Positions 1 to 8,694 of a stretch of DNA of 64,000 nucleotides are shown one piece after another. The notes beneath the pieces were generated by a model that searched no databases, was not told the DNA's origin, and worked only from the letters and a program-made list of their open reading frames with translations. The stretch spans positions 1-64,000 of the forward strand of contig NZ_JASHJL010000026.1 of the NCBI RefSeq assembly GCF_030733205.1, given 5' to 3'. The position numbers and the translations under genes were made by a program. Position 1 is the stretch's first letter; each line of letters opens with the position of its first letter. Origin of the DNA: Mameliella sp. MMSF_3455 (lineage in GTDB: Bacteria; Pseudomonadota; Alphaproteobacteria; Rhodobacterales; Rhodobacteraceae).

Positions 1-1
1 T

Positions 2-37
2 GCGGGGCTGCCGCTGGCGCTGGGGGGCGGGACATGA
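2..37 (+). CDS. 3' end of an upstream gene (partial)
   Basis: Frame 2 is open from the left edge and ends at TGA 35-37; only about eleven codons (ending ALGGGT) are visible. Its stop overlaps the ATG at 34-36 of the next gene as ATGA, the same coupling used further down this operon. The product cannot be identified from this stub, but it is probably the preceding member of the same transcript. Confidence 0.5.
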   Translation, partial: AGLPLALGGGT

Positions 38-2478
38 AGGGGGTGATCCCGGCGGACAGGGCGCTGGACCCGCAAGAGGTGGGCGGCAAGGCCGCCGCCT
101 TGTCCCGTCTGAAAGCGGCGGGTTTTGACGTCCCCGGGTTCCTTGTCCTGGCCGACGATGCCTTCACCGATCATGGCACAGACTTGGCTGAGACCGTCAC
201 CGGCGCGTTGCCAGACGCGTTGGCCGCGCTTGGGCCGGGGCCTTTTGCGGTGCGGTCCTCGGCGCGAGCCGAGGACGGGGCCGAGGCCAGCCATGCCGGA
301 CAGTTCGACACCGTTCTGAATGTTCCCGCCTGCGGGATCGCGGCGGCGGCGGCGCAGGTGCGCGCCTCGGGCGAGGCAGAGCATGTCGCGCGCTACCAGG
401 CCGACCGTGGCGTGGACGATAGCGGCCTTCCGGCGGTCCTGGTGCAGTGCATGATCGCGGCGCGGACAGCCGGGGTTGCCTTTTCCGCCGACCCGGTCAG
501 CGGGCGGCGGGATCTTTGCGTTGTGTCCGCGGTAGAAGGACTGGCCGACGCGCTGGTCGGCGGAGAGGTGAACGGCGAAAGCTGGACGGTCTCACCCGAT
601 GGCGTCATCGATGCGCCGGAGCCGCCCGAGGTCCTGACGCCGCAAGAGGCCACCGAGGTCGCCGAGCTTGCCCGCCGGGCCGAGGCGGCGTTTGGTGCCC
701 CGCAGGACATCGAATGGGCCTACGATGGCGCGCGGCTGCACCTGCTGCAATCCCGTCCGATCACCACCGATCTGCGCCTCGCGCCCAGGCCGGACGCGGC
801 GCTGGTGGTTCTGGACAATTCCAACATCGTCGAGAGCTATCCCGGCCTCGTCAGCCCGCTGACCTACAGTTTTGCCGCCTATTGCTACAACCGCGTCTAC
901 CGCGCCTTTGTCCGCCTGCTGGGCCTGTCCGAGGCGCAGATCGCCGAAAATGCCGCCGTCTTCGACAACCTGCTGACCCGCATCGACGGGCGGGTCTACT
1001 ACAACTTGGGAAACTGGTATCGCGCGCTGGCGCTCTTGCCCGCATTCTCGCTCAACCGGGGTTACATGGAAACCATGATGGGCGTCGAGGAATCGCTGCC
1101 CGCAGAACTCACGGACAGGCTGGCCCCGGACCCGGCGCGCGGTTGGCAAAAGGTGTCGGCGTTCTTGGCGCTGGGGCGCGTTGCGGGTGGTCTGGCATTC
1201 GAAGCCATGCGGCTGGGCCGGACCCGGCGGCATTTCCTGGCGCGGCTGCAATCCGCGCTGGACGAGGGGGCCGACACCGATGGCGCCAACCTGACCCAGC
1301 TCGCCGCGCTCTACCGCCGGATCGAAGGCCGGTTGCTGGATCGCTGGGACGCGCCTCTGGTCAACGATTTTCTCTGCATGATGGGGTTCGGCGCCTCGCG
1401 TGCGCTGTTGAAACGATGGGCCGGGGAGGCGGGCGAGAGTTTCCACAACGACGTCATGATCGGACAGGGCGGGATTGTCTCGGCTGAACCCGCCCGGCGC
1501 ATCGCCGCGATGGGCCGCATGGCGCGCGAAACGCCGGGCGCCCAAGAGGCGCTGGGGCAGGGGCGGCCTGCGCTGAGGGATTTTCCCGACCTCGATGCCG
1601 CCGTTGCTGCCTACCTTGACGAATTCGGGGATCGCTGCACCGAGGAGTTGAAGCTCGAAAGCCTGCCGCTGTCGGAAGCCCCCGCGCCGCTGCTGGCCGC
1701 AATTGCCAGTGCCGCCCGCCGGTCCGATGAACCGCAGGCCCGCCGCAGCGCCCCTGACTGGCACAGGCTTTTCCCGGGCCAGCCGCTGCGCCGTGCCGTG
1801 GCGCGCGCCCTGACAGGCTGGGCTGCCGCCCGCGTGCGCGACCGCGAGAACCTGCGGTTTGAACGGACGCGCATCTTTGCCCTGGCGCGGCGCTGTTTCC
1901 TGGCGATGGGGCGCGAGTTCCACGCCCGAGGTCTGCTGGACGCACCGCGCGACGTGCTGTTCCTGACCGTGCCCGAGGTCATGGGCACCATCGAGGGCAA
2001 TGCGCCGGGCGACGACCTGCGTGCCCTCGCCGCCATGCGCAAGGGTGAGGCAGAGGCCAGCGAAAACCGGCCCGCACCCCCCGAACGGATCGAACTGCGC
2101 GGACCCGTGGGCGCCTATCGTCCTGCACCGGCGGCGTTCCCGGAAACCGAGGGTGGCGATGGCCGCACCGGGACGGGCTGTTCCAAGGGCAAGATCACCG
2201 GGCGGGCCCGTGTCGTGCGCGATCCGCGCCGCGAAATGCTGGAACCGGGAGAGATCCTCGTGGCGTCGAACACGGACCCGGGATGGATCGCGCTGTTCGC
2301 TGGCGCGGCGGCGATCGTCGTGGAACGTGGTTCGCTCTTGTCGCATTCGGCCATCGTCTCGCGCGAGATGGGCATTCCCTGCGTCGTGGGCATCCGTGAC
2401 GCAACCCGATGGTTGCGGACCGGTGACCTGATCGAGGTGGATGGCGGCACCGGAGAGGTCAGGAAACGCGATGGATGA
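34..2478 (+). CDS. PEP/pyruvate-binding dikinase-type phosphotransferase, rifampin-phosphotransferase-like
   Basis: Cytoplasmic 814-aa protein. Residues about 15-240 form the ATP-grasp (PPDK N-terminal) domain, with GGKAAALSRLK near residue 18 and FAVRSSARAEDG near 70. A long middle region of about 500 residues follows. The C-terminal 100 residues are the swivelling phosphohistidine domain, with LLSHSAIVSRE and catalytic His771. The TIM-barrel PEP-binding domain of PEP synthase/PPDK is absent, so the order ATP-grasp, middle, His domain is that of rifampin phosphotransferases. The family passes the beta-phosphate of ATP through the histidine to an acceptor. The acceptor here is unknown and probably binds the middle domain. 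The gene overlaps both neighbours (ATGA upstream, 8 nt downstream). Phosphotransferase chemistry is likely; antibiotic resistance is not implied. Confidence 0.8.
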   Translation: MKGVIPADRALDPQEVGGKAAALSRLKAAGFDVPGFLVLADDAFTDHGTDLAETVTGALPDALAALGPGPFAVRSSARAEDGAEASHAGQFDTVLNVPACGIAAAAAQVRASGEAEHVARYQADRGVDDSGLPAVLVQCMIAARTAGVAFSADPVSGRRDLCVVSAVEGLADALVGGEVNGESWTVSPDGVIDAPEPPEVLTPQEATEVAELARRAEAAFGAPQDIEWAYDGARLHLLQSRPITTDLRLAPRPDAALVVLDNSNIVESYPGLVSPLTYSFAAYCYNRVYRAFVRLLGLSEAQIAENAAVFDNLLTRIDGRVYYNLGNWYRALALLPAFSLNRGYMETMMGVEESLPAELTDRLAPDPARGWQKVSAFLALGRVAGGLAFEAMRLGRTRRHFLARLQSALDEGADTDGANLTQLAALYRRIEGRLLDRWDAPLVNDFLCMMGFGASRALLKRWAGEAGESFHNDVMIGQGGIVSAEPARRIAAMGRMARETPGAQEALGQGRPALRDFPDLDAAVAAYLDEFGDRCTEELKLESLPLSEAPAPLLAAIASAARRSDEPQARRSAPDWHRLFPGQPLRRAVARALTGWAAARVRDRENLRFERTRIFALARRCFLAMGREFHARGLLDAPRDVLFLTVPEVMGTIEGNAPGDDLRALAAMRKGEAEASENRPAPPERIELRGPVGAYRPAPAAFPETEGGDGRTGTGCSKGKITGRARVVRDPRREMLEPGEILVASNTDPGWIALFAGAAAIVVERGSLLSHSAIVSREMGIPCVVGIRDATRWLRTGDLIEVDGGTGEVRKRDG

Positions 2479-3562
2479 CAGGGGGATCGACCAGCGCGCC
2501 TCGTTCGAGGGCATCCGCTATGCCCAGGCCTGGGAGGACGCCGATGTCCTGACACAGGCGATGGGCGAGGTGTCGGGGGGCGATCTGGTGGCGGTCTGTT
2601 CCTCGGGTGACAATGCGCTGGCGCTGCTTCTGAACGATCCGGCGCGGGTCTTTGCCGTCGATATTTCGCCGGCCCAGATCGAATGCCTGAACCTGCGCCT
2701 GGGCGCCTACAAGGCCCTGACCCACGCAGAGTTCCTGGAACTGATGGGCGCACGCCACAGCACCCGGCGGGCCATGTTGCTGGCCCGGGCCTTGTCCGAT
2801 GCGCCGGGCCATACGCGCACCTTCTGGACCGCGCTGACACCGCAGGTCGAGGCGCATGGCGCGGGCGGTTTGGGCAAGTTCGAGGGCTATTTCCGCATGT
2901 TTTCGCGCTACCTGCTGCCTTTGGTGCACAGTCGCGCGACCATCGACGCGATTTTCCAGCCCCGTGACCGTGCCGCGCGCGAGGTCTTTTTCGACAGGCG
3001 GTTCAACACCTGGCGCTGGCGGCTGTTGGTGCGCGTGTTCTTTTCGCGCGCGGCCATGGGGATGCTGGGCCGCGATCCGGCCTTTTTCGAACATGTCCGG
3101 GGCAGCGTGGCCGACCATGTCTTTTCCCGCCTGCGTCACGCAGGCGTGGACACGGACCCGGCGCAGAATCCCTATCTGCACTGGATCATGAAACGCTGCC
3201 ACGGCACCGCGCTGCCCTTGCCCTGGCGGGCAGAAGCCTATGAGGTCATCCGGTCACGACTGGACCGGATCCAGCCGGTGCAGGGCACGGCAGAAGAGTT
3301 GAACCTTGACGGCGTTGCGGGGTTCTACCTGTCCGACATCTTTGAATACATGTCGCCCGAGCTGGCCGCGCAAGTCTATGGCACCTTTCTGGACATGGCG
3401 CGGCCCGGGGCGCGCCTGGTTTACTGGAACATGATGGCACCGCGCCGCGTGCCGCCCGCGCTTGCCAATCGCGTCACGCCGCTGAGCGGTCTTGAATCCC
3501 GGCTGAAGGCGCAGGACATGGCCTTTTTCTATTCCGATTTCGTGGTCGAAGAGGTCGGATGA
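2471..3562 (+). CDS. DUF3419 / BtaA-like SAM:lipid 3-amino-3-carboxypropyltransferase
   Basis: A 363-aa protein; ATG 2471 is preferred over the in-frame 2441 because the latter lies well inside the upstream gene and adds no domain. The SAM-binding fold is visible as VCSSGDNALALLL (CSSGDN at residues 43-48) followed by the acidic end of strand 2, FAVDIS (Asp64). FYLSDIFEYM and MARPGARLVYWNM near the C-terminus match the DUF3419 family. The best-known member is BtaA, which moves the aminocarboxypropyl group of SAM onto diacylglycerol in betaine-lipid synthesis. No BtaB-like N-methyltransferase is seen next to it, so the product may be a different ether-linked or amino-linked compound. Coupled to the dikinase by an 8-nt overlap and to the next gene by ATGA. 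Confidence 0.75.
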   Translation: MDDRGIDQRASFEGIRYAQAWEDADVLTQAMGEVSGGDLVAVCSSGDNALALLLNDPARVFAVDISPAQIECLNLRLGAYKALTHAEFLELMGARHSTRRAMLLARALSDAPGHTRTFWTALTPQVEAHGAGGLGKFEGYFRMFSRYLLPLVHSRATIDAIFQPRDRAAREVFFDRRFNTWRWRLLVRVFFSRAAMGMLGRDPAFFEHVRGSVADHVFSRLRHAGVDTDPAQNPYLHWIMKRCHGTALPLPWRAEAYEVIRSRLDRIQPVQGTAEELNLDGVAGFYLSDIFEYMSPELAAQVYGTFLDMARPGARLVYWNMMAPRRVPPALANRVTPLSGLESRLKAQDMAFFYSDFVVEEVG

Positions 3563-4887
3563 GTATCCTTTGGCAATTGGCACTGGCGCTGGGGCTGATC
3601 ATGGGTCTTCTGGGCATCATGTCGGTCCTGTCGCGCGTGGCGCGCCGGGGCGACTGGCACCCGGAGCTGGCGCGCAAGATCGTGCATGTCCTTGCCTCGG
3701 GGCTGGCCATTCCATTGCCCTGGCTGTTCGTGGACGATTGGCCGGTCTGGCTGGTTCTGGGGCTGGCCCTGGTGGCGATGGTGGCCATGCGCACCCCGCT
3801 GCTGGCGGGGCCGGGCCGGGCGCTGCACTCGGTCGCGCGCAAGTCCTGGGGCGACGTGCTGCTGGTGGTCTCGGTGGGTCTGTTGTTCCTGCTACAAGGC
3901 GCGCACCCGGTGCTTTATGTCCTGCCGCTCTCCGTGGTTGCGCTTGGCGATGCCGCCGCCGCGCTGGCGGGCAGCGCCTATGGCCGCACCTTCTACCTGA
4001 CGCCCGACGGCCGCAAGAGCGTCGAGGGCAGCACCATGTTCCTGCTGGTCACGCTGATCCTTGCCATGATCTGCCTGCTGCTTCTGACCGACATGGGGCG
4101 CGGTGAACTGATCCTTGCCGCTTTCTGCATCGCGGTCTTCGCCACGGTGATCGAGGCGGACAGTTGGGCCGGACTGGACAACCTGTTCCTGCCGATGGGC
4201 GTCTACCTGTTTCTTGTCAATTTCTACGGCTGGCCGGACACGGGCGGGATGCCGCGGCTGGTGGCGGCGGCCTTGGCCATGCCGCTGGCCTACGGGATCA
4301 GCCTTGCCTCCGGAGCCTCGGGGCAGATCGCCCGGATCCACGCGGTGGCATTGTTCATGATCCTTTGCGCCGTGCACGTCTGGAACGCGGTCCTGCCGGG
4401 GCTGGTGTTGTTGGGGCACGCGCTGCTTTCTGCCCGGCAAAAAGAGGACGCGACCGATCGGGGCGCGCTGAACGTGGTGACAGGGCTTGCGGCGGTCAGC
4501 TTTGCCTTTCTTGCCATCGACGTGCCCTGCGGCGCCAGTGGGATCAGCTTTTACGGCATCGGTTGCGCCGCGATTGCCGCCGGGCTGGTGTCACAGGGCC
4601 TTCCGGAAATGACGCGTCCAATTCGTCTGGGCGCGGCATTGGCGGCCTGCGTCACGCTCTGGCTGCTCTGGGTCCTGCTTGGGGACCTGAACGCCGCCAG
4701 CATGGCCTGGCACGCGGGGCAGGAGGTGCAGGCGGCGGCACTGATCCTGCTGGCGGGTCTCTTGCCGCAGGTCTGGCCCGGGCTGTTCCAACGTGGCGCG
4801 GAATTCCGGATCACCGTGCTTGGGGCGCTGCCTGCGCTGTGTCTTTATGGCGGCAACTGCCTGCTGAACGGGGGAGCGGGGGCATGA
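3559..4887 (+). CDS. Phytol/dolichol-kinase-like (CTP-dependent lipid kinase) membrane protein with C-terminal membrane extension
   Basis: A 442-aa very hydrophobic protein. Residues about 35-170 carry the signature of the SEC59/VTE5 (dolichol, phytol, CTP-diacylglycerol kinase) family: ELARKIVHVLASG at 36-48, a GD pair at 130-131 followed by small residues, and GRKSVEGS at 151-158. These enzymes phosphorylate a lipid alcohol with CTP at the inner membrane. Family members usually stop near 200-300 residues. Here residues about 240-442 add roughly six further predicted membrane segments, which I do not recognise. ATGA overlaps at both ends place it firmly in the operon. The lipid substrate is not evident. 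Confidence 0.65.
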   Translation: MSILWQLALALGLIMGLLGIMSVLSRVARRGDWHPELARKIVHVLASGLAIPLPWLFVDDWPVWLVLGLALVAMVAMRTPLLAGPGRALHSVARKSWGDVLLVVSVGLLFLLQGAHPVLYVLPLSVVALGDAAAALAGSAYGRTFYLTPDGRKSVEGSTMFLLVTLILAMICLLLLTDMGRGELILAAFCIAVFATVIEADSWAGLDNLFLPMGVYLFLVNFYGWPDTGGMPRLVAAALAMPLAYGISLASGASGQIARIHAVALFMILCAVHVWNAVLPGLVLLGHALLSARQKEDATDRGALNVVTGLAAVSFAFLAIDVPCGASGISFYGIGCAAIAAGLVSQGLPEMTRPIRLGAALAACVTLWLLWVLLGDLNAASMAWHAGQEVQAAALILLAGLLPQVWPGLFQRGAEFRITVLGALPALCLYGGNCLLNGGAGA

Positions 4888-5732
4888 CGAAACAACTGTG
4901 CGAGGGCGCCGGTGCGCGCGCCAACCTGTATCCTGAAGGGCCGGAGTGGGAGGGCGCGCCAACCGCCACCATCGGCGAGTTCAGGTGCGACAGTGCCGAG
5001 GCTGGCGCCGCGCTGCTGCGGTCGATCTGCGACGAGGTCAGGGCCAAGGGCAAAAACCGCGTCCTGGGACCGATGAGCGGGGACACCTGGCACAGCTACC
5101 GCCTTGTGACCGAAAGCGATGGCACCCCACCTTTCCTGATGGAACCGCAGAGCGGTCCGCATGACCTCGCCGCCTTCGAGGCCGCCGGTTTCAGCCCGGT
5201 CTCGCGCTATGTCTCGGCCCGCGTGGCGCCGGAGGCGGGCATCGGCCCGGACCCCGTTCCCATTCCCGGCATCAAGATTGCGAATTGGGACGGCAGCGCG
5301 GCCGAGGCACATTTCGCCGAGGTTCATGGGCTGTCGACCCGCGCCTTTGCCGGCAACGCCTTTTATCAACCGATCGGACTGGAGGCCTTCCTGGCGCTCT
5401 ATACGCCCTTTGTGCCGCTGCTGAAGCCCGAGCTGATCTTTACCGCCCGTGACGAGGATACCGGGGCGCTAGTAGGCTATCTGTTCGGGATTCCGAACTA
5501 TGGACATGGGGCCAATCCCGACACGGTGATCCTGAAGACCTATGCCAGCCTGCGACCCGGGCTGGGCCATCACCTTGCGCATGCCTTTCACGTCCGGGCG
5601 CGCGAACTGGGCTATGCGCAGGTGATCCATGCGCTGATACACGAGGACAACGCCTCGGCCGATCGCAGCCGCCGTCACGGCGGAGAGGTCTTTCGCCGCT
5701 ACGCGCTGATGGGCCGTATTCTGGATGACTGA
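4884..5732 (+). CDS. GNAT-like N-acyltransferase domain protein
   Basis: A 282-aa protein; start ATG 4884 overlaps the preceding stop (ATGA). An open frame extends about 240 codons upstream but lies entirely inside the lipid-kinase gene. The C-terminal half shows a GNAT-like core: a strand with GALVGYLFGIPNYG, then the turn LRPGLGHHLAHAFHVRARELGY, which resembles the acyl-CoA pyrophosphate loop and following helix, and a conserved-looking VIHALIHEDNASADRSRRHGG. The N-terminal half may be a second, degenerate GNAT lobe. Expected role: transfer of an acyl group from CoA to an amine. The adjacent AMP ligase could supply the acyl-CoA. The substrate is unknown. Confidence 0.55.
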   Translation: MTKQLCEGAGARANLYPEGPEWEGAPTATIGEFRCDSAEAGAALLRSICDEVRAKGKNRVLGPMSGDTWHSYRLVTESDGTPPFLMEPQSGPHDLAAFEAAGFSPVSRYVSARVAPEAGIGPDPVPIPGIKIANWDGSAAEAHFAEVHGLSTRAFAGNAFYQPIGLEAFLALYTPFVPLLKPELIFTARDEDTGALVGYLFGIPNYGHGANPDTVILKTYASLRPGLGHHLAHAFHVRARELGYAQVIHALIHEDNASADRSRRHGGEVFRRYALMGRILDD

Positions 5733-7143
5733 CCTCGCGCGGCGCTTTTCCCGGGTCGCGGCGGAACAGGGCGACCGCACCGCGCTGATCACTCCGACAG
5801 AGCGCGTCAGCTTTGCCAAACTGGAGCGCCGCGCCAGCGGTTTCGCCGCCACCTGCGCCGCGCGCGGTCTTGGCAAGGGCGACCGGGTGCTGATCGCCAT
5901 GCCCGTCGGCGTCGATTTATATGTCGCTTTGGCCGGGTGCTGGCGGCTAGGGGCGGTGGCCGTCTTTCCGGAACCGGCGATGGGCCTTCGGGGGCTGCGC
6001 CATGCCGTGGCGGTGACAGGGCCGAAAGTCCTTCTGGCCAGCGGTCTCTATCGGCTGATCGGCCTGCTGCCTGCGCTTTGGGGTTGTCCGCGGCTGGCGC
6101 CCGCGCGCTCGGACCGGGGGCAGATGCCGGCGGTGGACCTCACCCCGGAAGACCCAGCCCTGATATCCTTTACCTCCGGGTCTACCGGCGCGCCCAAGGC
6201 GATCCCGCGCAGTCACGGCTTCCTGACTGCGCAGTTTCAGGCGGTGCGTCAGGTGCTGGCCACCGATCACGCGGAAACCGATCTTGTCGCCTTTCCCGTC
6301 TTTGCGCTGGTCAACCTGGCCGAGGGGCGCCCAACTGTGCTGCCCGACTGGAAACTGACCCGTCCCGAAAAGGTCACCCCCAAGGCACTGTCGGGCTGGA
6401 TCCGGCAGACGGGAGCCACCCGGGCCCTGCTGCCGCCCGCGCTGTGCGAGACATTGGCGGGGGCGGAGTTCCCCCAGGCGCTGCACAGCGTCTTTACCGG
6501 CGGCGGTCCGGTCAAACCTGCGCTTGTGGACCGTTTGCAGAACTCTGCTCCGGGGCTGCGGGTGGTTTCTGTCTACGGCTCGACAGAGGCAGAGCCGATT
6601 GCCGAACTGGACTGGACCGATGTCGGCGCAGAGGATCGCGCCGCGATGGCCGAGGGCGCCGGGCTGCTGACCGGGGCGCCGGTCCCGGGGACGCAGGTGC
6701 GCATCGTGGCGGATGAGATCCAGGTGGCCGGCGCGCATGTCAACGGGCACTACCTAGATCCGTCGCAGGAAACCGGCACCAAGATCCGCGAGGGCGCGAC
6801 GGTCTGGCACCGGACCGGCGATGCCGGGCGGCTGGACGGGCAGGGGCGGCTCTGGCTTCTGGGGCGGAGCGATGCGGTTGCACAGGGGCGCGACGGGCCG
6901 CTCTATCCCTTTGCGGTCGAACTGGCCGCCGAAAGCTGGCCGGGCGTTTCCCGCGCCGCCCTGCTTTCCGGCGATGGCGGGCCGCTGCTGGTCTACGAGG
7001 GTACGGCGGACCCCGTGGATTGCGCCGCCAAGGCCCGCGCGCTGGGTCTGGCCGATGCGCGTCGGGTTGCGGCCATCCCGCTGGACCGGCGGCACCGGTC
7101 CAAGGTCGACTACACGGAACTGCGCAGGCTGGTGAGCCGCTAG
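5725..7143 (+). CDS. AMP-dependent acyl-CoA/acid synthetase (ANL superfamily)
   Basis: A 472-aa adenylate-forming enzyme that should activate a carboxylic acid as acyl-AMP and pass it to CoA or another thiol. Visible motifs: the P-loop-like TSGSTGAPKA at residues 150-159, YGSTE at 284-288, the hinge region HRTGDAGRLDGQGRLWLLGR, and a near-terminal lysine in RSKVDY that matches the usual catalytic Lys. It is somewhat shorter than long-chain acyl-CoA ligases (about 550) and resembles the single-function ligases of biosynthetic clusters. The ATG overlaps the GNAT-like gene by 8 nt. Its TAG overlaps the stop of the convergent deacetylase gene, so the operon ends here. Confidence 0.8.
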   Translation: MTDLARRFSRVAAEQGDRTALITPTERVSFAKLERRASGFAATCAARGLGKGDRVLIAMPVGVDLYVALAGCWRLGAVAVFPEPAMGLRGLRHAVAVTGPKVLLASGLYRLIGLLPALWGCPRLAPARSDRGQMPAVDLTPEDPALISFTSGSTGAPKAIPRSHGFLTAQFQAVRQVLATDHAETDLVAFPVFALVNLAEGRPTVLPDWKLTRPEKVTPKALSGWIRQTGATRALLPPALCETLAGAEFPQALHSVFTGGGPVKPALVDRLQNSAPGLRVVSVYGSTEAEPIAELDWTDVGAEDRAAMAEGAGLLTGAPVPGTQVRIVADEIQVAGAHVNGHYLDPSQETGTKIREGATVWHRTGDAGRLDGQGRLWLLGRSDAVAQGRDGPLYPFAVELAAESWPGVSRAALLSGDGGPLLVYEGTADPVDCAAKARALGLADARRVAAIPLDRRHRSKVDYTELRRLVSR

Positions 7144-8006
7144 TCACCAGCCGGGCCGGGCACCTCGTCAACCCGGAGGTCGGACCGGTGAAGGGCGGCG
7201 TGACGCGCGATCTCTTCAAGCGGGGCGAACCAGGCCTCGCTCTGTGTCAGCACCTCTTCCAGCCAGCGTTCCAGGACCTGCCAGCGGGCCAGCCGTCCGG
7301 TCAGGAACGGGTGCAGAACCGGCATCCAGAACCCGCCAACCTCGCGCGCGGCCTCGTATTCCTCGACAAAGGCGCGGATGCCGTCCGTGGGCGCACGCAC
7401 CGGCATCAGGTATCCGATCTCCTCGAAATGGGCAAAGGGCGGCCAGTCATCGTTGCCCCAGTGCGGCGGCAATTCGATCAACTCACCCGCAGGCGCGCGC
7501 AGCAGGTAGGGCATCTCGTCCGCCATGAGCGAACTGTCGTAGAGAAACCCCTCGGCGATCAGCCGGGCGATCACACCGGGCGTCGCGTTGTAGACCGGGG
7601 CGCGATAGCCGCGCGGTTTCATCCCCGTCAGACGCTGGTGGACCTCCATCGCGCGCCCGAACAATTCGGCCTCGCGCGCGTCGGAATGCCCCATCGGGTC
7701 TTCGTGCCGCCAGGAGTGATGCCCGATCTCGTGGCCGTCCTTCAGGATCATTTCGACCGTAGCGGGGTATGTTTCCATCACCCATGCCGGGATGAAGAAG
7801 GTCTGCCGCAGACCCAGTCGCCGGTAGGTGTCCAGGATGCGGGGCACGGCAACGGTCGGCCCGTAGCGACCCATGCTGACCGGCGCCAGCCGCAGGTGCC
7901 CGTCGTCGGGGCGGGCGTTGCGGATCAGGCTGTCTGCGTCGATGTCAAAGGTGATCGCTGCGGCAAGGCGCTTGCCATCGGGCCAGGGCAGGGGGTGCAA
8001 CAACAT
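7140..8006 (-). CDS. Polysaccharide deacetylase (NodB-homology) family hydrolase
   Basis: A 288-aa protein; ATG 8006 is chosen because residues upstream of it are low-complexity Pro/Gly and overlap the upstream gene. NodB motif 1 appears as TFDIDADS (Asp21, Asp23), motif 2 as HEIGHHSWRH (residues 92-101), and motif 3 as RGYRAP (about 132-137). Together they give the Asp-His-His metal site. There is no signal peptide, so it acts in the cytoplasm. That favours the amide/imide hydrolase branch (allantoinase PuuE, cyclic-imidase-like) over cell-wall deacetylation. Lies downstream of a phosphoribosyltransferase and a BtpA-like gene, divergent from a LysR gene, which suggests nitrogen-heterocycle metabolism. 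The exact substrate is unknown. Confidence 0.75.
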   Translation of the reverse strand: MLLHPLPWPDGKRLAAAITFDIDADSLIRNARPDDGHLRLAPVSMGRYGPTVAVPRILDTYRRLGLRQTFFIPAWVMETYPATVEMILKDGHEIGHHSWRHEDPMGHSDAREAELFGRAMEVHQRLTGMKPRGYRAPVYNATPGVIARLIAEGFLYDSSLMADEMPYLLRAPAGELIELPPHWGNDDWPPFAHFEEIGYLMPVRAPTDGIRAFVEEYEAAREVGGFWMPVLHPFLTGRLARWQVLERWLEEVLTQSEAWFAPLEEIARHAALHRSDLRVDEVPGPAGD

Positions 8007-8052
8007 GTCGGGTCCTTTTTGCGTGCAGCCTGCGTGCGGCCCGGGCGGCGGA

Positions 8053-8694
8053 TCAAGGGGCAGGGCTGCGCCCGGCGGTGGGAAAGGTGCGTGGCGGGGC
8101 GTAGCGGGCGAAACTGCCCAGCGATTGCGCATTGCAGTCCGCCTGCCAAGAGGTGCCGGGCAGCACCGCGCTGGTCACGCTGTAGATCTCGCGGAAGCCG
8201 GCGGTCCTGTCGTTTTCTTCGACGGCAATGGCGACAAGGCCGGCGATCACGCCCTGTTGCCGTTCGACCAGGCGGATCGCGCCGTCCATCGTGCCTCCGG
8301 TTTCGATCCACTGATCGACCAGCAGGACCCGCGTACCGCGTGCGAAGGCGGGGGTGCGCATCTCCATGTTCTGGGTGCGGCCCGAATAGTTGACGTAGCT
8401 GACGCTGTCGGTTTCGACGCAGAGCTTGCCCGCCTTTCGGATCGGAAGAAAGCCGCGCCCCAGCCGCGCCGCCAGCGCCGCGCCCAGCACAAAGCCCATC
8501 GCGTCCAGCCCTGCCACCACGTCGATCTGCCCCGGATCCAGGTCGGCGCAGAGATCGTCCAGAAGATCCCCGAAGGCCGTGGAGTTGATGTAGATCGAGG
8601 TCGGGTCAAGCCAGGCAAACTGTGGCCCCTTGGTGTTGGGGGACATCAGCGAGAGATACCATCGGTCGTCGCGGGGGCCTTCGGAATGGGTCAT
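8053..8694 (-). CDS. APRT-like phosphoribosyltransferase
   Basis: A 213-aa type-I phosphoribosyltransferase. The PRPP loop reads VLLVDQWIETGGT (residues 123-135; classical APRT has VDDLLATGGT). Earlier, AGLDAMGFVLGAALA and GFLPIRKAGKL (about 61-91) align with the APRT regions containing GFIFGAALA and the flexible loop. It should transfer a ribose-5-phosphate to or from a nitrogenous base. The changed PRPP loop and the length (APRT is about 180 aa) suggest a base other than adenine. The start overlaps the stop of the BtpA-like gene (ATGA, 8691-8694). Confidence 0.7.
   Translation of the reverse strand: MTHSEGPRDDRWYLSLMSPNTKGPQFAWLDPTSIYINSTAFGDLLDDLCADLDPGQIDVVAGLDAMGFVLGAALAARLGRGFLPIRKAGKLCVETDSVSYVNYSGRTQNMEMRTPAFARGTRVLLVDQWIETGGTMDGAIRLVERQQGVIAGLVAIAVEENDRTAGFREIYSVTSAVLPGTSWQADCNAQSLGSFARYAPPRTFPTAGRSPAP

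Noticed and set aside
592-2514. Long open frame of 640 codons on the minus strand
   Set aside because: It mirrors the dikinase gene and has the low-complexity, Arg/Gln-rich look of an antisense shadow in GC-rich DNA; no family motif.
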